64,000 bases of DNA from Hyaloscypha bicolor E (GCF_002865645.1 NW_020194600.1:372001-436000), one strand, 5' to 3'. Positions 13,049 to 27,741 are shown, numbered from the stretch's first letter. Program-made: numbers and translations. The notes: generated by a model not told the origin, from the sequence alone.

Positions 13049-13346
13049 TATAATATATATAGGATTATATATAATTTAAAGGCATATAATAAACCTCGAA
13101 TATTACAGGTATTAATTAGGGAAATCGGAGGCCCTCTGACTTTATAACTAACTACTATTTATATTATAAATATTAGGCTTATAAATTACTAATTATATAT
13201 ATATTATTAGGGCCTCCTATTTAAAGAGGGCTTTCCTAAACCTTATAGAAGAGACAGAGATTAGTTCTATACTAAATTTAATATTATAGTTTTATAACTT
13301 ACTAATTTATTCTATTATCTTATTACTTACTAATAAATATCTTATA
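13049..13346 (+). repeat. 5' LTR of Gypsy-G1
   Basis: The LTR is 298 bp and starts TATAATA, where the unmutated form would be TGTAATG. It ends CTTATA, from an original CCTCACA that is still visible in reverse at 37,500 in Gypsy-G3. Internal landmarks shared by all six G LTRs are an AACCTCG-type block and the GGCCTCCTATTT block. Confidence 0.87.
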
Positions 13347-13399
13347 AGCTAATCTCTTTATTCTTAAAGAAAATAGTTTCATAAATAATTATATCTCGA

Positions 13400-16300
13400 A
13401 ATCTGCGAAATATATAACTCTTTACTAAAGCTATTTCTATAGAAAAAGTTAACTAGATTAACCCTAATATAGATAATAGTAAAGGCTTATCTAATACTTT
13501 TAATAGGGCCTCTCAGGAGCCTCCGAGAGCTAATAATAATAACGGAAATAATCCCAATAATAATTAAGATATCGAGATTAATACCCGAGTTACTATTACC
13601 TAAGCTACGAAATAGGGCTTATATACTAAAGTTAAAGTATTCTAATAAAAGCAAGAATTAGTAAATATAATTAACTAATATATTCTATAGTTAGAGTAAT
13701 ATAAGGATATTCTTAGAAATATCTTACGGTTTATTATATCTTATAGAAACTCTATTTATAAGTCTATTCTATTTTCTTTAGTAATTTCTATTAGGGAATT
13801 TCCTAAAATAGAATTAAAACCCACTTCCTTTTCTAATATAATAAGCTTTGAGAATAATCTTAATACTATTTATTAGAAGCTATTATATAATATCCTAAAG
13901 ATATATTTAGACTAAAAGAAGCTTCTTAAAATCCGGATACCTGATTTATATTATAGAAAGTTCCTTAAGAAATAGAGAATATTTATATTTTCCTATAAGG
14001 CGGTTTTTAGAACCTAATCTTAGATTTATAATAGATATTTTTCTAGAGTTAACTTTACTATAAGTACTTTTAGAGACAAACCTTATAATACTTGAGAGGC
14101 TATAATAAAGCAAAGCCTATTATTATATAAAGTTTATTAGAAGTAATTTAAGGCCTATTTAACTAATATACTTTAAATATCTTAAATCTATTAATAAGAT
14201 ATCTTTAAAAAACTTCGAGATCTTTATTAGAAAAATAATAAAATAATTACTAAGTTATATACTCGGATAATTAGTCTCGAAGTTAACTAGAACCTATATC
14301 CTAAAAGAAATTAGATCCGAACTCTTAATACTACTTTATCTAATTATAAGACTTATTAGATACTTATATTTATTCTCTTAAGAAATAAGGTAATATCTAT
14401 TTCCGAATAGCTTAAGAAAGCTCAGAAAATAAAATATATTACTTATCCTAAATTAAAAAAAGTAAAAATAAGAAAGTCTAGTAAGAATAATTCTATCTCT
14501 AAAAACCCTGACTTAGTAAATTCTAATTTATAAGGCTATTAAAAAAAGAAGAATAAGTTCCGAAAATTATATAAGAAATTCTTAGGTAATATTTTAGCCT
14601 TTTTAAGGCCTTAATAAAGTACTAGTTTTATTTTAGGTATAGTTTATTAGACTTATAAATAGAAAGAATACTTCTTAGGAAATATAAAATATTTTAAATA
14701 TACTAAATAGGCTTAATAAAACTCTAATAAGACTAAAACTATAAAAAAGTTAAGGTATTTATAAAAGCAGGTTAATATTATAGCTATAGAAAAGCGCTTT
14801 AGAAAAGATCTTTTTAAAAAATAGGAAAAAGAAAAGGCTAAATCTTAAATATTAATAATTTTAGCTATAATAAAAAAAAAATTTATTTTATATAACTATT
14901 TAAATAAGATTAATATAATTAGAAATAGGTATTTTAAAAATATATAATAAACTTAGTAATACCGGATTAAATTATAACTTCTTTAATAATAATTAGGCTT
15001 AAAGCCAAGGCTTTATTACCTTAGCTAAATATAATTAAGAATTTATAATCTTTTATAAGAACTAATTTAAGATTTATTAAGTTTATAATCTTAAGGTATT
15101 TATTATAAATAATTATAACGAGATATATTCTTTTAAGCTCTGGTTTTATAAGTATAAGAATATTAGTTCTTATAGCCTTATCTTTAGTATAGAATTTTAT
15201 AAAATAACTTTTATATAATATATAGACTATATTAAGAAATAATAGATATATATACTTATATGGCCTAATAATATTAAGATCCTAATACTAAAAGAGTTTA
15301 ATAAGAAGCTTAACTAGTACCCTGAGCTAGTATCTTAAGTTTTATTCTTAACTAAAAGCAAATATAACTATTCTAGATAATAGGCTTTATATATTTATAA
15401 TAGTTATTAGATCTCTATTTTATTATATAGTTCTAGTAATATTAAATAGGAGTTTTTAATATAGTAAATTAATATTTTCTAGAAAGGGGCCTTAGAAATA
15501 TCTATTTATTTCCGGAATAATAAATATAAAAACTTTTTAGAGGTTTTTAATCCTAATAAAGCTTTAGAATTTCCTAATTTTAGCGGTATTAAATACTCTA
15601 TTAATATAAATAATATAGTCCCATATAGGCCTTTATATAATCTATTAGAAACCTAACTAGAAGTATTATATTTATATTTATAGAATATATTTTATAAATA
15701 TTAGATAAGGCCTAGTAAAAGTCTAGTAAAAGTATTTATTCTTTTTATTTCTAAGAAAAATAAAGAATTATATCTTTATATTAATTATTATAGACTTAAT
15801 TAAGTTATAATTAAGAATCGGTATCTGCTTTCTCTTATTAATAAGACCCTTAACTGGCTCTAAGAAGCTAAGATTTTTATAAAGCTAGATCTTAAGGATA
15901 TATATTATTAAATAAGAATTTATAAAGAATATAAGTAGAAAACGGCTTTTAGGACTTATTATAGCTATTTTAAATATTTTATAATACCTTTTAGGCTAGC
16001 TAATATACTAGCCACATTTTAAATATATATTATTATTATATTTATAAGGCTTCTAGATTATTTCATAATTATTTATTTAAATAATATTCTTATTTATTCT
16101 TGAAATAAGAATAAATACTATAATTATATATATTAGATACTTACTAGGCTATATAAAAATAATCTATTTTATAAACTTAGTAAATATAAGTTTAATATTA
16201 AGGAAATCAAATTTTTAGGCTTCCTTATTAAAATAAAAAGTATTTATACGAATCCTAAATAGGTTTATAGTATTATTAAATAGCTAGAACCAGAATTATT

Positions 16301-16980
16301 TTATAATATCTAAGTATTTCTTAGATTTACTAATTTTTATTATAGGTTTATTTATTATTATTTTCAGGTAATTATAGATTTAATAGATCTTTTAAAAGAA
16401 ATAGAAAAGAGCCAGAAATCCGGTTTCTTTATATAAATAAATAAAGTAACTAAAAGCTTTAAGACTTTAAAAAAAGCTTTTACTATAATACCTATTCTAG
16501 TCTATTTTAACCTTTCTAAGAAGATTTATATTAAAACTAATATATTAAAATTTATAATTACTAGTATTATTTTATAATAAGTTAATTCTAGTAATAGCCC
16601 GAAAAAATACTAGTATCTAGTAATATTCTAATCTCGGAAACTTTCCGGAACTAAATATAATTATAGTACTTATAATAGGAAGCTACTTATAATTATTAAA
16701 GCCTTTAAATATTAGTACTATTATCTTAAAAAATCCAGGTTTATAATTAAGGTTATTATAAACCATAATAACCTCTAATATTTTATAGAAATAAAGTATT
16801 TAGAAAGCTATTAAATATATTAGGTAATATATCTTATAATATATAATTTTAATATTATTTATTATAAAGGCGCTTTAAACCTAGTAAATAGATCTAATAA
16901 AAGACCTAATTATAAAGAAAGTTCTATTAATATAACTTGGCTTCTAATTTTTTAGAATAAGCTAAAGGAAGCTTTTATAA
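13400..16980 (+). pseudogene. gag, protease, RT and RNase H remnant of Gypsy-G1
   Basis: Gag covers about 13,400-14,900. A protease-like segment follows near 15,000-15,200. RT lies at about 15,690-16,250, with readable PLPLINKTLDRL- and KLDLKDIYYQI-type segments after allowing for RIP changes. The RT-RNase H connection FLGFTNFYYRFI lies near 16,315-16,350. RNase H continues to about 16,900, where Gypsy-G2 interrupts with an exact ATTAT duplication. Stops are TAA/TAG throughout. The module order and FLGFxNFYRRFI motif are diagnostic of Ty3/gypsy. Confidence 0.78.
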
Positions 16981-16984
16981 TTAT

Positions 16985-17282
16985 TATAAGATATTTATTA
17001 GTAAGTAATAAGATAATAGAATAAATTAGTATATTATAAAACTATAGTATTAAATTTAGTATAGAACTAATCTCTATTCCTCCTATAAGGTTTAGAGAAG
17101 CCCTCTCTAAATAAGAGGCCCTAATAGTATATATATAATTAGTAATTTATAAGCCTAATATATATAATATAAATAATAGTTAGTTGAGATATTAAAGAAC
17201 TATCGAATTCCCTAATTAATACCTATAATATCCGAGGTTTATTATATATTCTTAAGTTATATATAACCTTATATATATTATA
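16985..17282 (-). repeat. 3' LTR of Gypsy-G2
   Basis: The LTR is 298 bp, reversed relative to the Gypsy-G1 LTRs, with plus-strand ends TATAAGA and TATTATA. The adjoining internal sequence at 17,283-17,300 corresponds to the polypurine-tract position of Gypsy-G3, here converted to a T-run on the plus strand. Confidence 0.87.
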
Positions 17283-17921
17283 ACTATATTTTTTTTCTAG
17301 AATCTTATTCCTAAGATCTATTAATCTATTCTAGTAAATATTTAATTAATTATTTATTTAATTAATATAAATTTCTAATATCTTGGGAGGTAGTTTTACT
17401 AATATAATCTGGATAATAGATATAAAAATCGTTTAATTAGATTAGGGCTAAGTAAGCGAGAAGAAAAAGTAATTATATTTCAGGTATAAAAGCTAGCTAG
17501 TAATTATAATTTCGTTTGGGATCTGAATATTCTAATTAGCTCGATCTAAAGTACTAAGATACTATTCTATAAAATTAATACTATTTATTAGATCTCGTAT
17601 TAGAATAATCTAAATAGCTATATAGAAAGTATTTAATAAATATTTATATAAAAAACCTATATAAATATTTCTGAGGTCCTAGAGATTATTTACAGGCTTC
17701 TAGAAACATATATTAATTAGTTATACTAGTTTCTAATTAGAACTAGTATAAAAACTAGTAGTTAATCCAGGTAGTTCTTTATCTCTATAAAAGAACCTCT
17801 TTATATTATTATATACTTTTTTCTTTTCTAATAACTATATATATAACTTTTTCTATTATTATTTTCTAGCCTCTTTTTTTATTCTTTTTTAAGTTTTCTT
17901 TAATTATTTTTAATTAATTCT

Positions 17922-18224
17922 ATAATATCTTCTTCTGGCTTTATTATCCGTTTCTATAATAATAAATATAAAAATAACCTTATAGCCTTCTTTTCTATTA
18001 TTAGTAAATACTTGAAATATTTCAAGTATTTATTTATTAATTCTTTTACCTTATATATTATAGTATCTAATAAGAAGAATTATAATTATTATAATAAGAA
18101 TTCTGAGTCTTATATATTAGTAAGTTCTTTAGCTTTAATATCTATTAAAGCTAATATAATTTCAGATTTCTTATTACTTATTAGAGGCTTGCCGGTTCTA
18201 GAAAGATACTATTATAACCTTTAA
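17922..18224 (+). pseudogene. Antisense ORF in the 3' region of Gypsy-G2
   Basis: A reading frame on the strand opposite the element's pol lies between the chromodomain and the 3' LTR. The 70 codons from 18,012 are fully open (KYFKYLFINSF ... GLPVLERYYYNL). The same frame continues upstream to 17,922, where ATA-ATA-TCT-TCT-TCT replaces a likely ATG-ATG start by G-to-A change. A TATA box (TATAAAA, 17,786-17,792) lies 130 bp upstream. The same ORF is present in Gypsy-G1 and Gypsy-G3. I do not recognise the protein. Downstream in the same frame all stops are of RIP type, so the original could have been longer. Confidence 0.45.
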
Positions 18225-19099
18225 GAAATTTCTTGAAATATATCCTAAATAGTATTATATTAATAAAAATAATATTATTAATTAGGTTTTCGAAAACTAA
18301 AAGAATACTAATAAGCTTCGGAATTCTTCTTTCTATTTTAATAAGGTAAATAATAATACTATTTGGATTAGTATCCTAAAAATAAGTTTTTTCTAATATA
18401 TTTAAGTATTTACTAATTCCTTAAAAGAATACTATAATATTTATCTTTAAAATATTAATTTTATTACCGAGCTTATTACTAAGATTATTAAATAGTCTAT
18501 TACTAGTATTTTAAATACTAATAATATAATATTTATAGCTATTCGGGACCTAACTTTAGAAATTCGGGCTTTCTATAAGATATATATAGCTATTATAAAT
18601 TCCTTATTTATTTCTTTTAATATCCTTAATACTAATATTATTATAATATAACTATATTCTATTAAGAGATAAGCAGATTCCGGAAAATATTAGCTAATTT
18701 TTTACTAAGTCCTAAATAGGGCTAGTATTTAATATTCTTATTTTAGGAATTAGGAATTTATAGGAATTAGAGTTTATTTATTTAAGATACCTATAGCTAG
18801 TTTACCTATAATAAACCTTTTTTAATTCTAAATCTTTTTTTAATAATTTAAATATAATTCTTATAAATCTTAATAAAACTCTAGAAAACCTTTATAAATA
18901 AAAAACTTAGGAAAAGAATATTTCTATTATTATTCCGGACCTTTTCTTAGCTATTTAGGTCTTTTTTTTCTTTTAAATAGCCTTTTTCTTAGTAGTTTAG
19001 AATTCTTTTTAATTTTAAGAGATTATTAAAAGATAATTTTGGATTCTAAATTATAGTTTTAGTTATATAATTTCAGAAATTTCTTAAAATTTTTAAAAT

Positions 19100-22000
19100 T
19101 AGAAAAAGTAAATAACTAGATATTATAATCTTTAGACTAGGCTTTCTATTTAATTAAATACTATTACTTCTTATTTCTATTATTTTATTAGTAATTAATA
19201 ATAGTTTCTATTTTCTATTCTTATTTTTTATTATTATTTACTAATTCCGGAAGTTCTTTAGAAAGATATAAATATAGCTTTTAACTTTTTTTTATTATAT
19301 ATTTTTTTTAAAAAAAAATATAGAAAATTAAATATAAATAATTATATATATTTAATAGTTCTAACTTATATACTAAATTACTAATATATTTAAGGATCTT
19401 AAATAAACTTATAAATTTTAGCTTAAGCTTTTCTATTTTAAGTTTAATATTTCTTATTAATAATATTATTTAGGCTTCTTTAAAATAGTATTTAGCTAAC
19501 TAGTATTTATTATAGTAGATTTCCCGGTTATTTTATATATAATATTATAAATTCTTAAGCTTTCTCTATTTTATTTTAAGGGTTTTTAGTTTCCTATATA
19601 TAGCTAGTATTTCTTTTATAATTCTGTTCTTAGAATTCTATAAAAATTAAAAATAGTATTTATAATATATATAAAAAGATATATCTTATAAAACCTAATA
19701 TTTTAAGTTATTATATATAAATTCTATAAAAGATAATTTTTTAAACTAGTTATTTTTTTAGATATTATAATAATATCTTAAATAGTATTTTAGAGTCTAG
19801 TTCTATTTTTTTATTTATTTATTTATTTAAAGATAATAAGTTATATTTAAATATTATTTATATATTAAATAGAAATAAAAAACAAACCAGAACTAGCTAG
19901 TAAATACTATTTCTTAATTAGAAATAATTCTATTAGAAGAACTAAAAATTAAGAAAATATATTCCTATATAATTTTAGTAAGCTCCGGAAAGTTAATAGT
20001 TTTATAATATATAATATATCTTATTATTTTAAAATACTAGTTAATAACTATAAGAATTATATTAAAATCGAAATCTTTTACTAAGTTCTTATATAATAAT
20101 AAACCTATAATAAAATCTATAGAAATCTTATTTTAGAGTTTCTCAGGCTATAATAAACTATTAAGTAGACTATATAATAAATATCTCTTTATTTTAACTT
20201 TCTAATAGATATTATATTCTTAATAATAATTATAAATATTTCTTTTTATATTCTCCTAATATTAGGATTTTCTAAAAAGCTTAAGAGTTTTTTCTATTTT
20301 ATAGTATCTAGCTATTAGATTATTATAATAAAGCTTTATAACTTCTTAATATAAAGCAGAATTATTAGATATAATAATTCTTAAATAGTACCTAAATAGA
20401 CTCGAATTATTTTTCCAGATTTCTTTTTTCTTAATATCTTTCTTACTAAGCCTCTATTTTATAATATTCTAATATTAAGAATTATTTTTCTAAACTATTT
20501 GAATAATATCTAGAAGAAATTCAAATAGAAGAACTAATACTATAGCTCTTTTAATAGTTATATTTATCTAATTCAAAAACTCGAGAAACCGAAAAGTCTT
20601 TAGTTCTATTAAATAATATAGTTATAGATATTCTTATTACCTTAGCTATAGTAATAGAACCTTTAAGGCATCTTCCTATATCTTATTTCTTAACTAATTC
20701 TATAATTAAGGGATTTATAAAATAATTTATTTACTTGTCTTATAATAAATATTTCTCTTTAGCTACTATAGATATAGTAAATATTAAATAATACTTATTC
20801 TAAAGAAGAAACTTTTTAGACGTTTATAAAAACCTCTAAATTATAATTATAAAAGCTCTCTTTAATTTATTATAAAAGATTAGAAGCTAAATTATATTAA
20901 TAAGACCTTTTTTATAATTAGGTCTTTTACTAGATCTATTTACTGGGTTTAAGGTACCTCTATAGTAAATAATATTAAAATTATATATTATAAGATATAT
21001 TATCTAATATACTTAATAGCTCTCTAGATATTTTATTTCTATAAAGTATTAGAGGTTATTATAGTCTATAATAATCTCGATTATAAACCTGAACTTTTTA
21101 AGGTAATAATACTAATACTTAAAGGCTTTAATAATTATAAATAACTCTCTATTATAGGTACTATAGTTATATTTGGCTCCGGAGAGTTTCCGGAACTAAA
21201 ATACTACTAGATACTAGTATTTTTTCAGGCTATTATTAGAATTAACTTATTATAAAATAGTACTAGTAATTACAAATTTCAATATATTAGTTTTAATATA
21301 AATCTTTTTAGAAAAATTAAAATAGACTAGAATAGGTATTATAATAAAAGCTTTTTTTAAAGTCTTAAAGCTTTTAGCTATTTTATCTATCTATATAAAG
21401 AAACCGGATTTCTGGCCCTTTTCTATTTCTTTTAAAAGGTCTATTAAGCCTATAGTTATCTGAGAATAATAGTAAATAAACCTATAATAGAAATTAGTAA
21501 ATCTAAGAAATATTTGAATATTATAAAATAATTCTAGTTCTGGCTATTTAATAATACTATAGACCCGTTTAGGATTTATATAAATACCTTCTATTCTAAT
21601 AAAAAAGCCCAAAAATTCAATTTCCTTAATATTAAACTTATATTTACTAAGTTTATAAAATAGGTTATTTTTATATAGTCTAGTAAGTATCTGGCAAATA
21701 TAATTATAGTATTTACTTTTATTTCGGGAATAAATAAGAACCTAATATTATCTAAATAAATAACTATAAAATAATTTAGAAGTCCTATAAATATAATATT
21801 AATATATATTTGAAATATAGCTAGTATATTAGTTAGCCCAAAAGATATTATAAGATATTTAAAATAGCTATAATAGGTCCTAAAAGCCGTTTTCTATTTA
21901 TATTCTTTATAAATTCTTATTTAATAATATATATTTTTAAGATCTAGTTTTATAAAAATCTTAGTTCCTTGAAACTAGTTAAGAGTCTTATTAATAAAAG

Positions 22001-24470
22001 AAAGCAAATACCGATTCTTAATTATAACTTAATTAAATCTATAATAATTAATATAAAAATATAATTCTCTATTCTTTTTAGGAATAAAAAAAATAGATAT
22101 TTCTATTAGGCTTTTACTAGGCCTTATCTAATATTTATAAAACATATTCTATAAATATAGATATAATACTTCTAGTTAGGTCTCTAATAAATTATATAAA
22201 GGCTTATATAGAACCGTATTATCTATATTAATAGAGTATTTAATACTACCAAAATCAGGAAGTTCTAAAGCTTTATTAGAGTTAAAAACCTCTAAAAAGT
22301 CTTTATATTTATTATTCCGGAAATAGATAAATATCTCTAAGGCCCTTTTCTAGAAAATATTAATTTACTATATTAAAAACTCCTATTTAGTATTACTAGA
22401 ATTATATAATAAAATAGAGATCTAGTAATTATTATAAATATATAAAGCCTATTATCTAGAATAATTATATTTGCCTTTAGTTAAAAATAAGACTTAAGGT
22501 ACTAGCTTAGAATACTAGTTAAGCTTCTTACTAAATTCTTTTAATATTAGGATCTTAATATTATTAGGCCATATAGATATATATATTTCTTATTTCTTAA
22601 TATAGTCTATATATTATATAAGAATTATTTTATAAAATTCTATACTAAAGATAAGGCTATAAGAGCTAATATTCTTATATCTATAGAACTAGAGCTTAAA
22701 AAAACACATCTTATTATAATTATCTATAATAAATATCTTAAGATTATAGGCTTAATAGATCTTAAATTGGTTTCTATAAAAGGTTATAAATTCTTAGTTA
22801 TATTTAGCTAAGATAATAAAGCCCCGGTTTTAAGTCTAATTATTATTAAAAAAGTTATAATCTAATCCGGTATTATTGAGTCTACTATATATCTCTAAGG
22901 TACCTACTTCTGGCTATATTAATCTTACTTAAATAGTTATATAAAGTAATATACCTTTTTTATTATAGCCTAAATTATTAATATTTAAGATTTGGCTTTC
23001 CCTTTTTTCTATTTCTTAGGAAAGTTTTCTTTAGAGCGTTTTTCTATAGCTATAGTATTAACCTACTTTTATAGATACCTTAACTCTTCTATAGTTTTAG
23101 TCTTATTAGGGTTTTACCAAATCTATTTAATATACTTGAAATACTTTATATTTCCTAAAAAGTATTTTTTCTATTTATAAGTCTAATAAACTATACTTGA
23201 AATAGAACTAGTACTTTATTAAGGCCTTAAAGAGACTAAAATATTACCTAAGGATTTCTTATATAATTTTCGGAACTTATTCTTTCTTTTTTAATGGTTT
23301 TGCAAATTAGAATTTACTAAATTAGGGTTTTTAAAAACAGAGTTACTCTTACTAGACTTCCTGTTTTTACTTTTCTTAATTTAGAATAAGTAATATATTT
23401 TGCTTTCTGAGCTTTTTTAAGCTATTCGAAAATAGATACTGCCTTATCTCCTAAAAGAATAAATACAAGTATCTAATAAGTCTTATAATTAGATAAAGTA
23501 GTATTAAGAGTCCGGATCTAGTCTCTTTTAGGATATAGGTTCTAGTTAATTTTGAGACTAATTATCCGAGTATATAATTTAGTAACTATTTTACTATTCT
23601 TCTAATAAAGATCTTAGAGTTCCTTAAAGATATCTTATTAATAGGTTTGAGGTATTTAAAATATATTAGCTAAATAGGCCTTAAATTACTTCTAATAGAT
23701 CTTATATAATAGTAGGCTTTGCTTTATTATAGCCTTCTAAATATTATAAGGTTTATTCCTAAAGGCATTTATAGTAGAGTTAACTCTAGAAGAGTATTTA
23801 TTATAAGTTTAAGATTAGGTCCTAAAAACCGCTTTCCAAAAAATATAAATATTTTCTATTTCTTAAGGAACTTTCTATAATATAAGTTAGGTATCCGGAC
23901 TTTAAAAAGCTTTTTTTGGTCCAAATATATTTTTAGGATATTATATAGTAGCTTCTAATAAATAGTATCGAGATTATTCTTAAAGCTTATTATATTAGGA
24001 AAAAAAATAGGTTCTAATTCTATTTCAGGAAGTTCTCTAGTAGAAATTACTAAAAAAGATAAAATAGACTTATAAATAGAGTTTCTATAAGATATAGTAA
24101 ATTATAAGATATCCCTAAAAGTACTCTTATATTACTCTAACTATAGGATATATTAGTTAATTATATCTACTAATTCTTGCTTTTATTAAAGTACTTTAAT
24201 TTTAGTATATAAGCCCTATTCTATAGCTTGAGTAATAGTAATTCGAGTATTAATCTCGGTATTTTAATTATTACCGGGATTATTTATATTATTATTACTG
24301 GCTTTTAGAGGCTCCTAAGAAGCCCTATTAAAAGTATTAGATAAGCCTTTACTATTATTCGTATTAGGGTTAATTTATTTGACTTCTTCTATAAGAATAG
24401 CTTTAGTAAGAGATTATATATTTTATAGATTTTAAGATATAATTACTTATTAAACTACTTTCTTTAAGAG
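19100..24470 (-). pseudogene. gag-pol remnant of Gypsy-G2
   Basis: The minus strand keeps the full module order of a chromovirus: gag, protease, RT, RNase H, integrase, then a C-terminal chromodomain near 19,300-19,100. It aligns base for base with Gypsy-G3 (44,470-39,570). Numerous TAA/TAG stops are present. The open plus-strand stretch at 22,992-23,180 lies antisense within gag and is not a gene. Confidence 0.75.
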
Positions 24471-24484
24471 TAAAGAGATTAGCT

Positions 24485-24782
24485 TATAAGGTATTTATTA
24501 GTAGGTAATAAGATAATAAAATAAATTAGTATATTATAAAACTATAGTATTAAATTTAGTATAGAACTAATCTCTATTTCTCTTATAAGGTTTAGGGAAG
24601 CCTTCTCTAAATAAGAGGCCCTAATAGTATATATATAATTAGTAATTTATAAGCCTAATATATATAATATAAATAGTAGTTAGTTGGGATATTAAAGGGC
24701 TACCGAGCTTCCTAATTAATACCTGTAATATTCGAGGTTTATTATATATTCTTAAATTATATATAATCCTATATATATTATA
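24485..24782 (-). repeat. 5' LTR of Gypsy-G2
   Basis: The LTR is 298 bp with plus-strand ends TATAAGG and TATTATA. It is followed by ATTAT (24,783-24,787), identical to the five bases before 16,985. Confidence 0.88.
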
Positions 24783-24787
24783 ATTAT

Positions 24788-26700
24788 AATTTAGAGATTC
24801 TTATAAATATCTAAAGAGTTCTTTTTTTGAAATAAATATTATTTAATATTTACTATATTTATAATAGCTAAAAAGAAATATTTATTATAAGATAAATAAA
24901 TAGATTATTTTATAAATTTCTTAATTATAGAATTAGTTAAAAAATAAGATATAAGGAAATATCTTAAAGGCTTTATTATTATAGCTAAGATAATAAAGAT
25001 ATCTATAACTATATTATTTAATAGAATTAAAGATTTCTTAATTCCTCGAGTTTTTAAATTAGATAATTATAAATACCTAATTCCCTATATATAAATATAT
25101 ATAATTACTAAAAGAGTTATAGTACTAGCTTCTTTATCTGAATTTTTTCTAAATATTATTTAGGTAACTTAAAGAAATAATTCTTAATATTAGAATATTA
25201 TAAAATAAAGGCTTAGTAAAAAAGATACTAAAGAAAAAGAAATCTGGAAAAATAATTCGAACTTATTTAGATATTATTTAAGAATTATTATATCTAATAA
25301 TTCTGCTTTATATTAAGAAATTATAAAGCTTTATTATAATAACCTAATAGCCGGATATTATAAAATAAAAAAAACTCTCGAATTCCTTAGAAAGTTCTAG
25401 TATTAGGAGAATATAAAAGAAAATATTTATAATTATTATTAAAAATATAATATTTACTAGAAAGTTAAAATAAAGAAATATTTATTATATAATTTATTTA
25501 GTAGTTTACTATAGCCTAAAAGACCCTAAAATAAGATCTTTATAGATTTTATTATAGATTTACTATTATATAAGAACCTAATAAGAGATCCCGATTTTAA
25601 TATAATTCTTATAGTTATTAACTAATATTTTAAAATAGTAAGATATATTATATATTATAAGACTATTAATTCTCTAAAGCTTACTAAGATTATATAAAAA
25701 TATGTTTTCTTAATCTTTAGTTTTTTTAATAAAATTATTTCTAATTAAGAAATAATATTTATTAGCTAGTTCTAGTTTACTTTCTATTTCTATTTAATAT
25801 ATAAATAATATTTAAATATAGCTTACTATTTTTAGATAAATAATTAGATAGAAAGATAGAACTAGACCCTAAAATACTATCTAAAATATTATTATAATAT
25901 TTAAAAAAAATAACTAGTTTAAAAAATTATTTTTTATAAAATTTATATATAATAACTTAAAATATTAGGTTTTATAAAATATATCTTTTTATATATATTA
26001 TAAATACTATTTTTAATTTCTATAAAATCCTAAGAATAAAATTATAGAAAAGATACTAGCTATATATAAAAGACTAGAAATCCTTAAAATAAAATAGAAA
26101 AAGCTTAAGAATTTATAGTATTATATATAAAATAATTAGGAAACTTATTATAATAAATACTAGTTAGCTAAATACTATTCTAAAAAAATCTAGATAATAT
26201 TATTAATAAGAAATATTAAACTTAAAATAGAAAAGCTTAAGCTAAAATTTATAAATCTATTTAGGATTCTTAAATATATTAGTAATTTAGTATATAAGTT
26301 AGAATTACTAAATATATATAATTATTTATATCTAACTTTTTATATTACTTTTTTTAAAAAATATATAATAAAAAAGAATTAGAAGCTATATTTATATTTC
26401 TTTAAAAAACTTCCGGAATTAGTAAATAATAATAAAAAATAAAAATAAGAAATAAAAGCTATTATTAATTACTAATAAGATAATAGAAATAAAAAGTAAT
26501 AATATTTAATTAAATAAAAAGCCTAGTTTAAAAATTATAATATCTAGTTATTTGCTTTTTCTAATTTTAAAAATTCTAAGAAACTTCTAAAATTATATAA
26601 TTAAAACTATAGTTTAAAATCCGAAATTATCTTTTAATAATTTCTTAAAATTAAAAAGAATTCTAGACTATTAAGAAAAAAACTATTTAAAAAAAAAAAA
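24788..26700 (+). pseudogene. Integrase and chromodomain remnant of Gypsy-G1
   Basis: Gypsy-G1 pol resumes after the Gypsy-G2 insertion. RIP-aware reading gives the integrase core (about 25,500-26,100), including a segment that reads like FxMVRYI, then TxxLAKIIQKY, then a TERxNQTLEYYLRxY segment. A KLKPKFIGPF-like block follows (about 26,225-26,265), then the chromodomain (about 26,440-26,580: EAIINY, YLIKxKxW, NYNTW-like). The chromodomain places the element among chromoviruses, which can target heterochromatin. No frame is intact. Confidence 0.75.
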
Positions 26701-27438
26701 AAACCTAGATAGCTAAAAAAAGATTCGGAATAGTAATAGAAATACTTTTTTCCTAGATTTTTTATTTATAAAGATTTTCTAGAGTTTTATTAAGGCTTAT
26801 AAGAATTATATTTAAATTATTAGAAAAAAGTTTAGAATTAAGAAAGATTTATTATAAGTAAACTAGCTATAGATATTTTAAATAAATAAACTTTAATTCT
26901 TATAAATTCCTAATTTCTAAAATAAGAATACTAAATACTAATTCTATTTAGGATTTAGTAAAGAATTAGCTAATACTTTCCAAAATTTACTTATTTCTTA
27001 ATAAGATATAATTATATTATAATAATATTAGTATTAAGAATATTAAAAGAAATAAGTAAGAAACTTATAATAGCTATATATATTTTATAAAAGGCCTAAA
27101 TTTCTAAAGTTAGGTCTTAAATAATTATAAGTATTATATTATTAGTATTTAAAATACTAGTAATAAATTATTTAATAATTTCAATAATAAGCTTAGTAAT
27201 AAGATTAATATCTTAAAGATAAATATTATAGTATTTCTTTAAGAAATTAGTAAATATCTAAATATATTAGAAAAAACTTATTTTTAGAATACTAATCTAA
27301 GTAATATTATTATTTATTTTATTAAAATAGAAAGAAGAATTTTAAAGCTTATTAATATTTTTCTAGTTTTTAAAAACCTAATTAATAATATTATTCTTAT
27401 TAGTATAATATTATTTAGAATATATTTTAAGAAATTTC

Positions 27439-27741
27439 TTAAAAATTATAATAATATTTTCCTAGAACTAGTAAGCCTTTAATAAATAATAAGAAATCTA
27501 AAATTATATTAGCTTTAATAAATATTAAAGCTAAAGAACTTACTAATATATAAAACTTAGAACTTTTATTATAATAGTTATAATTCTTCTTATTAGATAT
27601 TATAATATATAAAATAAAGAAATTAATAAGTAAATATTTGAAATATTTCAAGTATTTACTAGTAATAGGAAAGAAGGTTATAAGATTACTTTTATACTTA
27701 TTATTATATAAATAAATAATAAAGCTAAAAGAAAATATTAT
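27439..27741 (-). pseudogene. Antisense ORF in the 3' region of Gypsy-G1
   Basis: This is the counterpart of the antisense ORFs in Gypsy-G2 and Gypsy-G3. It is open for 70 codons (27,651 down to 27,439: KYFKYLLINFFILY ... GLLVLGKYYYNF) with the same upstream extension to a decayed ATG-ATG at 27,741. A TATAAAA box lies on the minus strand at 27,880-27,874. The product is unknown. The frame survives in all three copies although the sense-strand pol frames are riddled with stops. Confidence 0.45.

Larger units (their letters stand above)
16985..24782 (-). mobile_element. Gypsy-G2: minus-strand Ty3/gypsy element nested in Gypsy-G1
   Basis: The 298-bp LTRs lie at 16,985-17,282 and 24,485-24,782. 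An exact 5-bp duplication ATTAT flanks the element (16,980-16,984 and 24,783-24,787). The element is 7,798 bp and reads on the minus strand. It inserted between the RNase H and integrase parts of Gypsy-G1. The minus strand carries gag (about 24,470-23,000), RT (about 22,150-21,550), integrase (about 20,900-19,700) and a chromodomain (about 19,300-19,100). RIP damage is strong but lighter than in the Gypsy-B copies. Confidence 0.9.

Noticed and set aside
22992..23180. Open 62-codon plus-strand ORF with hydrophobic composition.
   Set aside because: It is antisense to the gag region of Gypsy-G2. The equivalent stretches in the other G copies are not kept open, and the hydrophobicity follows from A/T-rich codons.
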